Source: CAYYAQ01 sp964469555
GTDB lineage: Bacteria > Planctomycetota > UBA1135 > UBA2386
Length of the DNA stretch: 24,054 nt
Assembly (NCBI GenBank): GCA_964469555.1
Contig: CAYYAQ010000076.1
Coordinates: forward strand, 1-24,054
Reading direction: 5' to 3'
This document shows, piece after piece, positions 7,082 to 13,983 of the stretch. The position numbers and the translations under genes were made by a program. Positions within the stretch are counted from its first letter, which is position 1; each line of letters begins with the position of its first letter. The notes under the pieces are model-generated. The model searched no databases and was not told where the DNA came from. It worked only from the letters and a program-made list of their open reading frames with translations.

Positions 7082-7729
7082 GTGGAACTCGCGGACGTGG
7101 ATCAGACGTTTCGCTGGGACGAGACCCGTGAACTCCTGTCGGGATGCCCGGAACTCGCCGTGGACGAGCACCGCGGTGGGTTCATCGGCGAGGACGATGC
7201 CGGCGTCACGTTCCGGGTCCGCCCTCCGCTGATCCAACCCATCGGCGAGGACATCGCGACGTCGCGGCAGTTCGTCGCCGGACTGGAAGAAGAACTCGGC
7301 AGCCACCTGGTGATCCTGATGCAGGCCGGCGCCGCGTCACTGGGCTGGTTCGAAGAGGGCGAGAGCGTCCGCACCAAGACGATCAAGAAGTACGTCGTCC
7401 GCGGTCGCGGCAAGGCGCAGCCGACGCACCTCTCCACGAAGGGCAAGTCCCGCTACGGATCCCGGTTGCGGCTGCAACAGGCCAAGGCCCTTCTCGTCGA
7501 GATCAACGAACGGCTACACGACTGGTTCGACGAGTTCGGCGAGCCGGCGCACGTGCTCTACAGCTGTCCCACGCGGATGTGGCCCGAGCTCTTCGGGGCG
7601 AAGCCTGCCCCACCGTTCGACAAGAACGACTCGCTCATCAAGATCCCGCTGGACCTGCCAGTGCCGACGACCGACGTGCTGCTCCGCACGTACAAGGGTC
7701 TGACGTACGGGAGTATCGACGAAGTCTGA
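7082..7729 (+). CDS. VLRF1-like protein (Vms1/ANKZF1-type peptidyl-tRNA release-factor domain)
   Basis: A 215-residue soluble protein with no signal peptide, starting at GTG 7082, 13 bases after the dipeptidase stop. Its centre and C-terminus follow the pattern of the VLRF1 domain of yeast Vms1 and human ANKZF1, which release nascent chains from tRNA on stalled large ribosomal subunits. The points of match are a strand-turn-strand (HLVILMQAGAASLGWF, 75-90), then KTIKKYVVRGRG followed by GKAQ (110-113), which matches the catalytic GxxQ, then a basic stretch SRYGSRLRLQQ (123-133). A late block follows: CPTRMWPELFGAKPAP, a KND turn and the IPL..P.PT segment (160-197). The first 70 residues are not recognised. 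Unlike the eukaryotic proteins it has no zinc finger, ankyrin repeats or VIM. The assignment is by motif order from memory of the family, not by a search. Confidence 0.8.
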   Translation: MELADVDQTFRWDETRELLSGCPELAVDEHRGGFIGEDDAGVTFRVRPPLIQPIGEDIATSRQFVAGLEEELGSHLVILMQAGAASLGWFEEGESVRTKTIKKYVVRGRGKAQPTHLSTKGKSRYGSRLRLQQAKALLVEINERLHDWFDEFGEPAHVLYSCPTRMWPELFGAKPAPPFDKNDSLIKIPLDLPVPTTDVLLRTYKGLTYGSIDEV

Positions 7730-7740
7730 CGCGCGCGTCA
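7727..7740. other. 14-bp perfect palindrome spanning two convergent stop codons
   Basis: TGACGCGCGCGTCA at 7727-7740 is its own reverse complement. Its outer triplets are the TGA stops of the + strand VLRF1-like gene and of the - strand secreted-protein gene. As RNA it folds only into a short stem in either direction. It may be a minimal bidirectional transcription stop or a coincidence of opposed TGA stops. Confidence 0.5.
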
Positions 7741-8802
7741 GTTGATCGTGATCACTCGGCTCGGAGCGGAGACGCTCACCCACGGGAAGATGTTGGGTTT
7801 CTTGAACGTCACGAACCCGGCGTACAGCTTGAAGCCTGAGTTCTTGAGGATCGGGGAATTGGGAATGAGCATTCCGCCAAACCCCCTGCCGCTCGAGTTG
7901 ATGGTGCCCACGCGGTTCACCAGGATCGAAGCGCAGTCGCCGAGGAAGCAGTTGAAGACGAAATCGTAGTCCAGAGGCAGATTGCCCCAGGGACTCTTCC
8001 AGCCGTTCGCGATGCCGCCGGAGAGGAGCAGGAAGTACCCGTTGTTGGACTGACCGGGCGCATTGAACGTGAACGAAATGACGCCACCAGGCGTCGCGTT
8101 GCCGGTCCAATTGACGCTGACGACCGGCTGCACGCAGGCCCGGATGACCCAGCTCCCGTTGAAGTACAACGGACAGAACGGAAACAAGAGCGGCGGAACG
8201 CGAAAGACCGCGGGATCGAAGATTCCCCAACCCGGGTTGGTCGTGTCGAGGATGTTCTTTCCCGGAGTGCACTTGCCATCGGCGTCGACGCTGAAGTTCG
8301 CCGCGTATCCAGTCGAGCAGGATCCGCTGGAGGTGTTGAGGATCATGCGGAACGCGATCACCGGGTTCCCGCCCGGCACGAACACCGGCTTGGGCAGCGT
8401 GAACTCATTGATCCCGTTCGAGGCGACCTGGAGGTTGGATCCTCCGGTGCTGAGCTTGAACAACCGCGTGCCGAGCGTCACCTTGCCACCGGCACCGAAC
8501 GTCGCCCCATCGTAGATCTCGACGTCGACCGCCGCCTTCGCGCCGTTGGTGCCCTGCGCGTGACCAAAAAGCACGGACACCTTCGTGACGTTGCAGGGCG
8601 TGCCGTACTTGAAGTACGACATCGCCGCCTCGTTCTTACAAAGACCCGAGACGACGCCGTACTTGAACCTCCCCGATGGGCTGTCCGGCAGGATGTCGTT
8701 CTTGAGCAACGTCTGGCCCGCACCGCAAGACTGGCTCGCGGCATCGGCACTTGCTAGAGCAACGACGAGACCGGTGAGGGCGAGAGCGAGTAGCGACTTC
8801 AT
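7738..8802 (-). CDS. Secreted protein of unknown function, Cys- and Gly-containing
   Basis: A 354-residue protein starting at ATG 8802, which is preceded by AGGAGA at a 6-base spacing; an open frame 20 codons further out lacks both features. A signal peptide (KSLLALALTGLVVALASA, about 2-19) leads to a mature protein rich in Gly, Asn, Ser and aromatic residues, with scattered Cys that could form disulfides (for example in SQSCGAGQ, SGLCKNE, TPCNVTK and FNCFLGDCAS). The composition suggests beta-sandwich domains; the second half (about 225-354) reads like an Ig-like or jelly-roll C-terminal domain. Proteins of this style are common in some Planctomycetota lineages, but no function is known to me. 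It is convergent with the VLRF1-like gene. Confidence 0.8.
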   Translation of the reverse strand: MKSLLALALTGLVVALASADAASQSCGAGQTLLKNDILPDSPSGRFKYGVVSGLCKNEAAMSYFKYGTPCNVTKVSVLFGHAQGTNGAKAAVDVEIYDGATFGAGGKVTLGTRLFKLSTGGSNLQVASNGINEFTLPKPVFVPGGNPVIAFRMILNTSSGSCSTGYAANFSVDADGKCTPGKNILDTTNPGWGIFDPAVFRVPPLLFPFCPLYFNGSWVIRACVQPVVSVNWTGNATPGGVISFTFNAPGQSNNGYFLLLSGGIANGWKSPWGNLPLDYDFVFNCFLGDCASILVNRVGTINSSGRGFGGMLIPNSPILKNSGFKLYAGFVTFKKPNIFPWVSVSAPSRVITIN

Positions 8803-8808
8803 GGCTGT

Positions 8809-8814
8809 TCTCCT
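8809..8814 (-). promoter_or_regulatory. Shine-Dalgarno AGGAGA for the secreted-protein gene
   Basis: On the - strand AGGAGA (8814 to 8809) sits six bases before ATG 8802-8800. This supports that start over the longer open frame reaching 8862. Confidence 0.7.
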
Positions 8815-8895
8815 GAGACGGGATCGAAGCGGGACACCGCGATAGTAGAGGAATCTCCGCACATCTGGGGTTCCCGAACGTCGCGATTCGACAAA

Positions 8896-11166
8896 CTAGC
8901 GCGGGACACGAATCCGGTAGAGCAGCGAATCCCCGGTCCAATCGAACGTGGGTGAGTCCGCGCGTTTCGCGGACAGCGGATGACGACGTCCGATCGGCGT
9001 GCAGTGGACGACGATTTCGTGACTCTCCCGGTCCTCGTAGGCGAAGAAGTTGCTCAGCTGCAACCGAGCGCCATCGCCGTCCCGCCGCCGATCGATCACC
9101 GTGATGCTGCTCTCGATCAGGAGCAGCGACCCTTCTTCGACCTCGCCGATCACGAGCGGATGCCGCGGATGATTGGCCCGGGGATTGGTCGGAGCGATGT
9201 TGCCGAGCCAATACACCCGTCCGTTGCTGTGACGCAGCAACTGACAACACGTGCTCGCGGAGAAGAACCGCTTGCCGCTGCGGTAGGTCCACGGCTCCGG
9301 CGCCGAGAACGTCCGACCCCGGTCCTTCGAGATCGAGCGCCAGCGGTAACCCGGGATCTTCCCGCGGCGGTCGTTGCTGCCCCGCATCACCATGAGGATG
9401 CGGCCATCCTTCGCCTCGATGATCGTGGGTTCGATCATGCCGCGCGTCGAGAGCTTTGGATCGGCGGACACCCGCGCGGACACGCGCCAGTCCAGCGTGC
9501 CCCCATCGTTGAACGTGCCGATCAACACTGCGGCGTCGTGATACGTGTAGCCACCGCCAGGGTTGTGGTACTCCCCGTTCGATCCCATCGGCGTGATCTG
9601 CACCGGCTGCAGGATCTCACCCGACGAGACCTGGATCGCCGCGCAAGTCGTCGCGCCGATCATCATCGAGTTCTTCCCGGCACGCACGCCCGGCAGCGGG
9701 TGCTCGGGCGAGTAGCCCGCACCGACGTGCACCACCGGGGCTTCGTGCCAGAAGCTCCGACCGCCGTCGCGGCTTAGCGCGTAGCGCAAGGTCCAGTGCT
9801 TCATCCCGGCCAGCGGGTCGTCCCCCGGCAGCACGCCTTGCACAATCATCATCATCAGCTCGTCGCGTTCTGGGGCGACGAAAGCGGAGCTGAAGTAGCG
9901 GCGGAACGTGCCGCCGTCCCGCGGCGCGTTCGTCTTCAGCGTCTTCGCCTCGCTCCAGCTGCGACCGTTGTCCTTCGAGAACCGCTGGAACGCCACGTCC
10001 GCCGTGTCCGACCGCGTCTGGTGCGAGTGCAACGACATCTTCTCCACGCCGCGCGCGCGGGTGTAGAAGGACCGACCGTTGGTCCGCACGCCGGCCTTGG
10101 GCGTGGCCAGGAACCGCGCGGTCCCGACCTTCTCCGGTCGCCCGCGACCGAGCGCCATGTCGAGGAATCGGTATGCGCGCTCGCGCACGACCGTCGGGAA
10201 GTCGTGTGCGCAGCCCGGATAGGCGACATCGAAGTTGTGCGGCGCCCCCAGAAATTCGTACACCGGTCGCACCAACTTCTCCGCGCGTCGCACACCAGCC
10301 ACCGCGAAGTTGCCGTCTCGCTCCGGCGACGACGAAAAGAACGGTCGCGGCGCCAATGCGGCGATGACGCCATCGAAATCGAATGGCACACGACCAGGGT
10401 CCAACGCGTACCGTTCCCGCAGCAGAGGCATGTAGCGCTTGCTGGTCCAACCCTTGATCTTGCCACCGTAGTAGTCGTGGAACATCGTCCATCCACAGCT
10501 GGACACCACGACCTTCAACCGTTCGTCGAACGCGGCGACGAACATCGCGTTGTGTCCGCCGAGCGAGTGTCCGATCACTCCGATCCTCTCCGGATCCACT
10601 TCGGGCAACGACTGCAGAAGATCGACGCCCCGCATGTGGTCCACGATCCCCTTCATCGTTCCCGACGTGTACTTCGCGTCGTCAAACGCGTAACTGTAGT
10701 CACCAAACGACGGGTAGTCCGGGGCGAGCACGACGTAGCCGCGCGCGGCGAGCTCCCTGGCGTACGCGCGGTTCTCGCGCTCGCCTTGCCCGTCGACGAC
10801 GCCCTTGCCGAGAGGTGACGTCGGGTGCAACGCGAGGATCGCGGGCCCGCCGCGACGGGCGGGGCGCGGCAGGTAGAGATACGCGGGGATCCGGTCTCTA
10901 TCGAGGGAGGCGAACGTCACCGAGCGCCGGATGTACGTGGCCTCCTTGACCTCGTCTCCGATCTTCACGTCCAACAGCGAGGTCTTCGAACGCGGCAGCT
11001 TCCCCATCGCCTGCTGCATGCCCGCGAGAATCTGTTCGCGTTTGGTCTCCCATTCGCGCACCGACCGCACCGGCTTCGACTTGCCGTCGTCGCCCATGTA
11101 GACAAGCAGATCGTTGGGATCCTGATGGGTGAAGACGCAGAGTCCAGCGACGAGGGCCAGGTTCAT
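8896..11166 (-). CDS. Alpha/beta-hydrolase fused to a sialidase-like (BNR/Asp-box) domain
   Basis: One uninterrupted frame of 756 residues with two enzyme-like halves. Numbering here is from the GTG at 11169. Residues about 70-345 are an alpha/beta-hydrolase of the acetyl-xylan-esterase/dienelactone-hydrolase type: a central strand AILALHP, nucleophile elbow GHSLGG (Ser202), a candidate acid Asp285 in SPERDGNF, and candidate catalytic His322 in GCAHDFP. From about 350 to the end is a sialidase-like beta-propeller with three Asp-boxes: SKDNGRSW (398-405), SRDGGRSF (466-473) and SKDRGRTF (614-621). The first 15 residues are only a weak signal peptide. GTG 11169 and ATG 11166 are adjacent; ATG is preferred. 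The substrate may be an esterified polysaccharide, which is an inference. Confidence 0.85.
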   Translation of the reverse strand: MNLALVAGLCVFTHQDPNDLLVYMGDDGKSKPVRSVREWETKREQILAGMQQAMGKLPRSKTSLLDVKIGDEVKEATYIRRSVTFASLDRDRIPAYLYLPRPARRGGPAILALHPTSPLGKGVVDGQGERENRAYARELAARGYVVLAPDYPSFGDYSYAFDDAKYTSGTMKGIVDHMRGVDLLQSLPEVDPERIGVIGHSLGGHNAMFVAAFDERLKVVVSSCGWTMFHDYYGGKIKGWTSKRYMPLLRERYALDPGRVPFDFDGVIAALAPRPFFSSSPERDGNFAVAGVRRAEKLVRPVYEFLGAPHNFDVAYPGCAHDFPTVVRERAYRFLDMALGRGRPEKVGTARFLATPKAGVRTNGRSFYTRARGVEKMSLHSHQTRSDTADVAFQRFSKDNGRSWSEAKTLKTNAPRDGGTFRRYFSSAFVAPERDELMMMIVQGVLPGDDPLAGMKHWTLRYALSRDGGRSFWHEAPVVHVGAGYSPEHPLPGVRAGKNSMMIGATTCAAIQVSSGEILQPVQITPMGSNGEYHNPGGGYTYHDAAVLIGTFNDGGTLDWRVSARVSADPKLSTRGMIEPTIIEAKDGRILMVMRGSNDRRGKIPGYRWRSISKDRGRTFSAPEPWTYRSGKRFFSASTCCQLLRHSNGRVYWLGNIAPTNPRANHPRHPLVIGEVEEGSLLLIESSITVIDRRRDGDGARLQLSNFFAYEDRESHEIVVHCTPIGRRHPLSAKRADSPTFDWTGDSLLYRIRVPR

Positions 11167-11175
11167 CACGTTTCG

Positions 11176-11316
11176 CTACTCGCCGACAACTTCGCGTGGG
11201 CGTATGTGGTGACCGCTGTCCCCGAGGAACATCACGCGGATGCGTTCCTGCGACGAGACAGAGGTCGCTCTCGAGGCCAGGGAGACCGCGGCGACAAGGA
11301 TCCGGTTGAGGCGCAT
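11176..11316 (-). pseudogene. 5' stub of a ThuA-type secreted protein gene
   Basis: A 46-codon frame on the - strand from ATG 11316 to TAG 11178-11176. It has a signal-peptide-like N-terminus (MRLNRILVAAVSLASRATSV) followed by ERIRVMFLGDSGHH. That last segment is the typical opening of planctomycete ThuA-domain proteins and of the large PVC-type haem-binding dehydrogenases that start with such a domain. The family then continues with RP and several hundred residues; here the frame ends nine residues after GHH. I read it as the leftover 5' end of a deleted gene. The hydrolase/sialidase gene starts seven to ten bases downstream, so the stub may now act as its leader. Confidence 0.5.
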
Positions 11317-11337
11317 GGGATGAGGATATCCGGCGGA

Positions 11338-11364
11338 ATTCGGGATTTGAATGCCTGCCCGAAT
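11338..11364. repeat. Short inverted repeat upstream of the ThuA stub
   Basis: ATTCGGG (11338-11344) and CCCGAAT (11358-11364) are complementary around a 13-base centre. It lies between the decayed gene and the stub, in the position of a terminator or operator. No T-run is present. Confidence 0.3.
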
Positions 11365-11419
11365 GCACTGTCCTGCGCAACAGCGACGGCCACCCGTCAC
11401 CGATCGGCGACCTCCACGG

Positions 11420-12030
11420 TCAGAAGTGGATCCACTTCACGCACAGACCATCGAAGGGTTGATTGGACCCGCTGCGACTGCCGTCCGGGCGTCCGGTCGA
11501 TTTCTGCGGTTTGGTCGCGCCAAACGTCGTGCCCCAGTTGCGCGACACCTGCCAGGTCTTGTTCACCCCGTCGTACTGCACGAGGAAGTGCAGGCCGTTG
11601 GCGACGGAAGTGATCGCCGTCTTGCCGGTGTTGAACGCGATCCATTGGGTCCGCGCGATCGCTGCGGCCAGTTCAAGACGCCGCTGAACACCATCGTCAG
11701 CGTCCCGGCGAAGTTCAGCGTGTACGTGTCGGAGATCGTCGCCGGCGTCGTCACCGCGTCGCCGATACTGAGTTCCATCGTGTAGGTCCGCTTCGCGTAG
11801 CCCCCGGACCAACTGTGTGAAAACACCATGCCTGTCATCAGCAGTTTCCTCCCGACCAGGCTCGAGTCCACTTGTTGGTAGAGTTGCTCGGCAGACTGGT
11901 AACCACCGAACGGGATGCCATTGTTCGAGCCGGTGTAGATGTTTGTCAGGTCCGGCGGGGAGATCGTGGACTTGTCTTGCGCAACACAAGGCGTCAGGAT
12001 CGAGAGCGCCAAAGCGAGATGACGAAGCGT
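11420..12030 (-). pseudogene. Decayed secreted-protein gene: start codon ACG and an internal frameshift
   Basis: On the - strand, coding sequence runs from about 12030 to about 11668 in one frame: a signal peptide LRHLALALSILTPCVAQ, then a Ser/Thr/Gly-rich secreted domain ending in MVFSGVLNWP. It continues in another frame (AIARTQWIAFNTGKT to CVKWIHF) to TGA at 11422-11420. One missing base, or two extra, at about 11650-11670 would join the halves into a protein of roughly 200 residues. The place where a start is expected, just after GGAGGA, reads ACG (12030-12028); the nearest in-frame start-like codon is TTG at 12012, too far from that Shine-Dalgarno. The family is unknown; the style matches other secreted proteins here. 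Either the gene is dead or the assembly has two errors. Confidence 0.7.
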
Positions 12031-12033
12031 GGT

Positions 12034-12039
12034 TCCTCC
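12034..12039 (-). promoter_or_regulatory. Orphaned Shine-Dalgarno GGAGGA
   Basis: GGAGGA (12039 to 12034 on the - strand) is followed three bases later by ACG and a signal-peptide coding sequence. It marks the original start of the decayed gene and suggests that ATG has become ACG. Confidence 0.55.
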
Positions 12040-12102
12040 AGGGTGTGAGCGAGACTCTCCGAACTCTCGGAGCCACGGCGCGTGCTAGCACCTCGAATCC
12101 GC

Positions 12103-12128
12103 GCAGGGGGTCGACCGCTTCCCCCTGC
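12103..12128 (-). terminator. 8-bp GC-rich hairpin after the sulfatase gene
   Basis: GCAGGGGG (12103-12110) pairs perfectly with CCCCCTGC (12121-12128) around a 10-base loop, about 20 bases past the sulfatase stop on the - strand. No clear T-run follows, so it is a candidate rather than a certain intrinsic terminator. Confidence 0.45.
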
Positions 12129-12147
12129 CATCCTGATTGCCGCGCTG

Positions 12148-13614
12148 TTACTTCTTCTTCCGCTGCTTCTTTCGCTGGTTCTTTCGTTGGCGAGCGTTCG
12201 CCGCTGGCGCGTCATCATCGGGCAGCCACGCCGCGAGTTTCAACTTGACTGCTGCATGCTCCGGCATCGCCGCGAGGTTGCGCCACTCGTTCGGATCCGA
12301 CGCATGGTCGTACAGCTCCTCCGACCCATCCGCATACCGGATGTAGCGCCAACGGTCCCCGCGCACCGCGTGATTCTTGCGCCCCTCCGTAGTGACCACC
12401 GGTCGATCCCATGCGGCCTTCGGATCCTTCAGCAGCTTGACGAGGCTCCGCCCACCGAGACCCTGCCGCGGCGCGAGCGCACACAGATCGATCAACGTCG
12501 GATAGACGTCGAGCAGGCTGACGGAACGATCGCAGCGCGCGCCCGCGGGCGTTCCCGCAAGCAGGCCGGGTGTTCCCTTCGGCGCGACGATCATCAGCGG
12601 CGTGCGCGTCGTGTCCTCCCACAGCGCAAATTTCCGCCAGTGCTGCTTCTCTCCGAGGTTCCAACCGTGGTCCGTCCACAGCACGATCACCGTGTTGTCC
12701 GCGTGCGCCGAGGCGTCCAACGCGTCGAGCACTCGACCGAGCATCTTGTCGGTGAACGCGATCGACGCGAGGTAGCCCTGCACCGCTTTCTTCCACTGCT
12801 GATGCTCGGTCACTTTGCGATGGTCGCCGTTCCGCTTCGCCATCTTGAGACCAGCCGCCGGAATGTCGTCGAGGTCGCTCTGCAAGACCCTCGGCAACTC
12901 GATCTCGTCGAGGGGGAACTTCTCGAAGTAGCCGCGCGGCACGTACCACGGCAAGTGCGGTCGAAAGAACCCACACGCGAGGAAGAACGGCGCATCATCC
13001 TTGGCTCTTTTCTTCTTCAGCTGGCCGATCACCCATTCGGCGACCTTCCCATCGCCCATCTCTCCGTCCGCGACATCGAGCGGCCCCCAGTCGAAGTGCC
13101 GCGTCTTCGGGATGCCGTTGATGGGTCGCCCTGCGGGCACCGGGCTGCCGGGTGTCTGCCTCCGTTTGCTGGGGAAGTAATCGTCCCAGGACGGCGGATC
13201 CGGAAACGCACCATGATAGATCTTGCCGCTGCCCTTCGCGGTGTACCCGTGCTGGCGGAAGTGCTGCGGAATCGTCACCGCGTCCTTCAACGCCGGACGC
13301 CAGGGGTGGGCGTTCAGATACACGCCAGAACGGTGCGGCGGGATGCCGGTCATCAACGCCGCCCGGGACGGATTGCAAGCTGGCGCCGCGCAGTGCGCGT
13401 TCGTGAACAACACGCCGCGCGCAGCCACCCGGTCGAGGTTCGGGGTCCGGCTCTGCGGGTGGCCGCCGAGCACGCCGATCCAGTCGTTCAGGTCGTCGAT
13501 GGCGATGAACAACACGTTGGGCCGCCTGGCCTTCTCGCCCTGCACCGATTCCTGCGCGGGCAACGCTTCGAGGCATGCGACGAGAGTGAGCAACACAGGG
13601 AGGCGGTGTCTCAT
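12148..13614 (-). CDS. Secreted sulfatase, iduronate-2-sulfatase-like
   Basis: A 488-residue sulfatase starting at ATG 13614, where a signal peptide begins (RLPVLLTLVACLEALPAQ, about 4-21); the open frame upstream lacks one. Sulfatases hydrolyse sulfate esters with a formylglycine made from the Cys of CxPSR. Here that is CNPSRAALMTG, with Cys80 as the modified residue. The calcium site is visible as Asp40 and Asp41 in AIDDLNDW and Asp315/His316 in WTDHGWNLGEKQHW. Lys131 and His134 in GKIYH and Lys323 complete the usual active-site set. The order of motifs is that of the iduronate-2-sulfatase-like group. The C-terminus is an unusual Arg/Lys/Gln tail (QRKNQRKKQRKKK). No maturase is in the window. 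The likely substrate is a sulfated glycan. Confidence 0.93.
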   Translation of the reverse strand: MRHRLPVLLTLVACLEALPAQESVQGEKARRPNVLFIAIDDLNDWIGVLGGHPQSRTPNLDRVAARGVLFTNAHCAAPACNPSRAALMTGIPPHRSGVYLNAHPWRPALKDAVTIPQHFRQHGYTAKGSGKIYHGAFPDPPSWDDYFPSKRRQTPGSPVPAGRPINGIPKTRHFDWGPLDVADGEMGDGKVAEWVIGQLKKKRAKDDAPFFLACGFFRPHLPWYVPRGYFEKFPLDEIELPRVLQSDLDDIPAAGLKMAKRNGDHRKVTEHQQWKKAVQGYLASIAFTDKMLGRVLDALDASAHADNTVIVLWTDHGWNLGEKQHWRKFALWEDTTRTPLMIVAPKGTPGLLAGTPAGARCDRSVSLLDVYPTLIDLCALAPRQGLGGRSLVKLLKDPKAAWDRPVVTTEGRKNHAVRGDRWRYIRYADGSEELYDHASDPNEWRNLAAMPEHAAVKLKLAAWLPDDDAPAANARQRKNQRKKQRKKK

Positions 13615-13622
13615 GGCGCGGC

Positions 13623-13811
13623 GATCGTAACCAGGAAGGACGCGACGAAGCCACTCTGTCGAAGACCCCGACAGGGGGCGCGCACTACGTCCGGGATGCC
13701 ACACCGATCGTGCGTCGGCAGGCGCCACAGATCTGCGACTCGGGCGACTTCGACGGGCTGGGCATCCTCCCCGACTACCGGACCGCGCATTTCGAACATC
13801 CGATCAAGTAG
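13623..13811 (+). pseudogene. Headless C-terminal coding fragment
   Basis: On the + strand, a frame with strongly GC-ending codons runs to TAG at 13809-13811. It reads like a genuine protein end: AHYVRDATPIVRRQ, then APQICDSGDFDGLGILPDYR, ending in HFEHPIK. There is no ATG in the frame; it opens into sequence antisense to the sulfatase N-terminus, and only a GTG near 13713 could start it. I read it as the last 40-60 codons of a gene whose front was lost, perhaps when the sulfatase gene arrived. I do not recognise the family. Confidence 0.4.
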
Positions 13812-13983
13812 GCCCCCACTGAGGCGCAAATAGTCTGAAGGTGCCCCGAACACAGTCTTTCGACCCGCTGCGGTCGGCAACCACCCCTGGCAAGGGCACT
13901 CGGCCCCGGACGACAATCCGTGGCCCTGCGGCACCGCCGGGGTAGTCTTTTCGGGCCCGTTCTCTTCGCAACACCGACACCCA

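Noticed and set aside
12082..13833. 583-codon + strand frame
   Set aside because: Antisense to the sulfatase, which has all catalytic motifs; the product is Arg-rich without domains.
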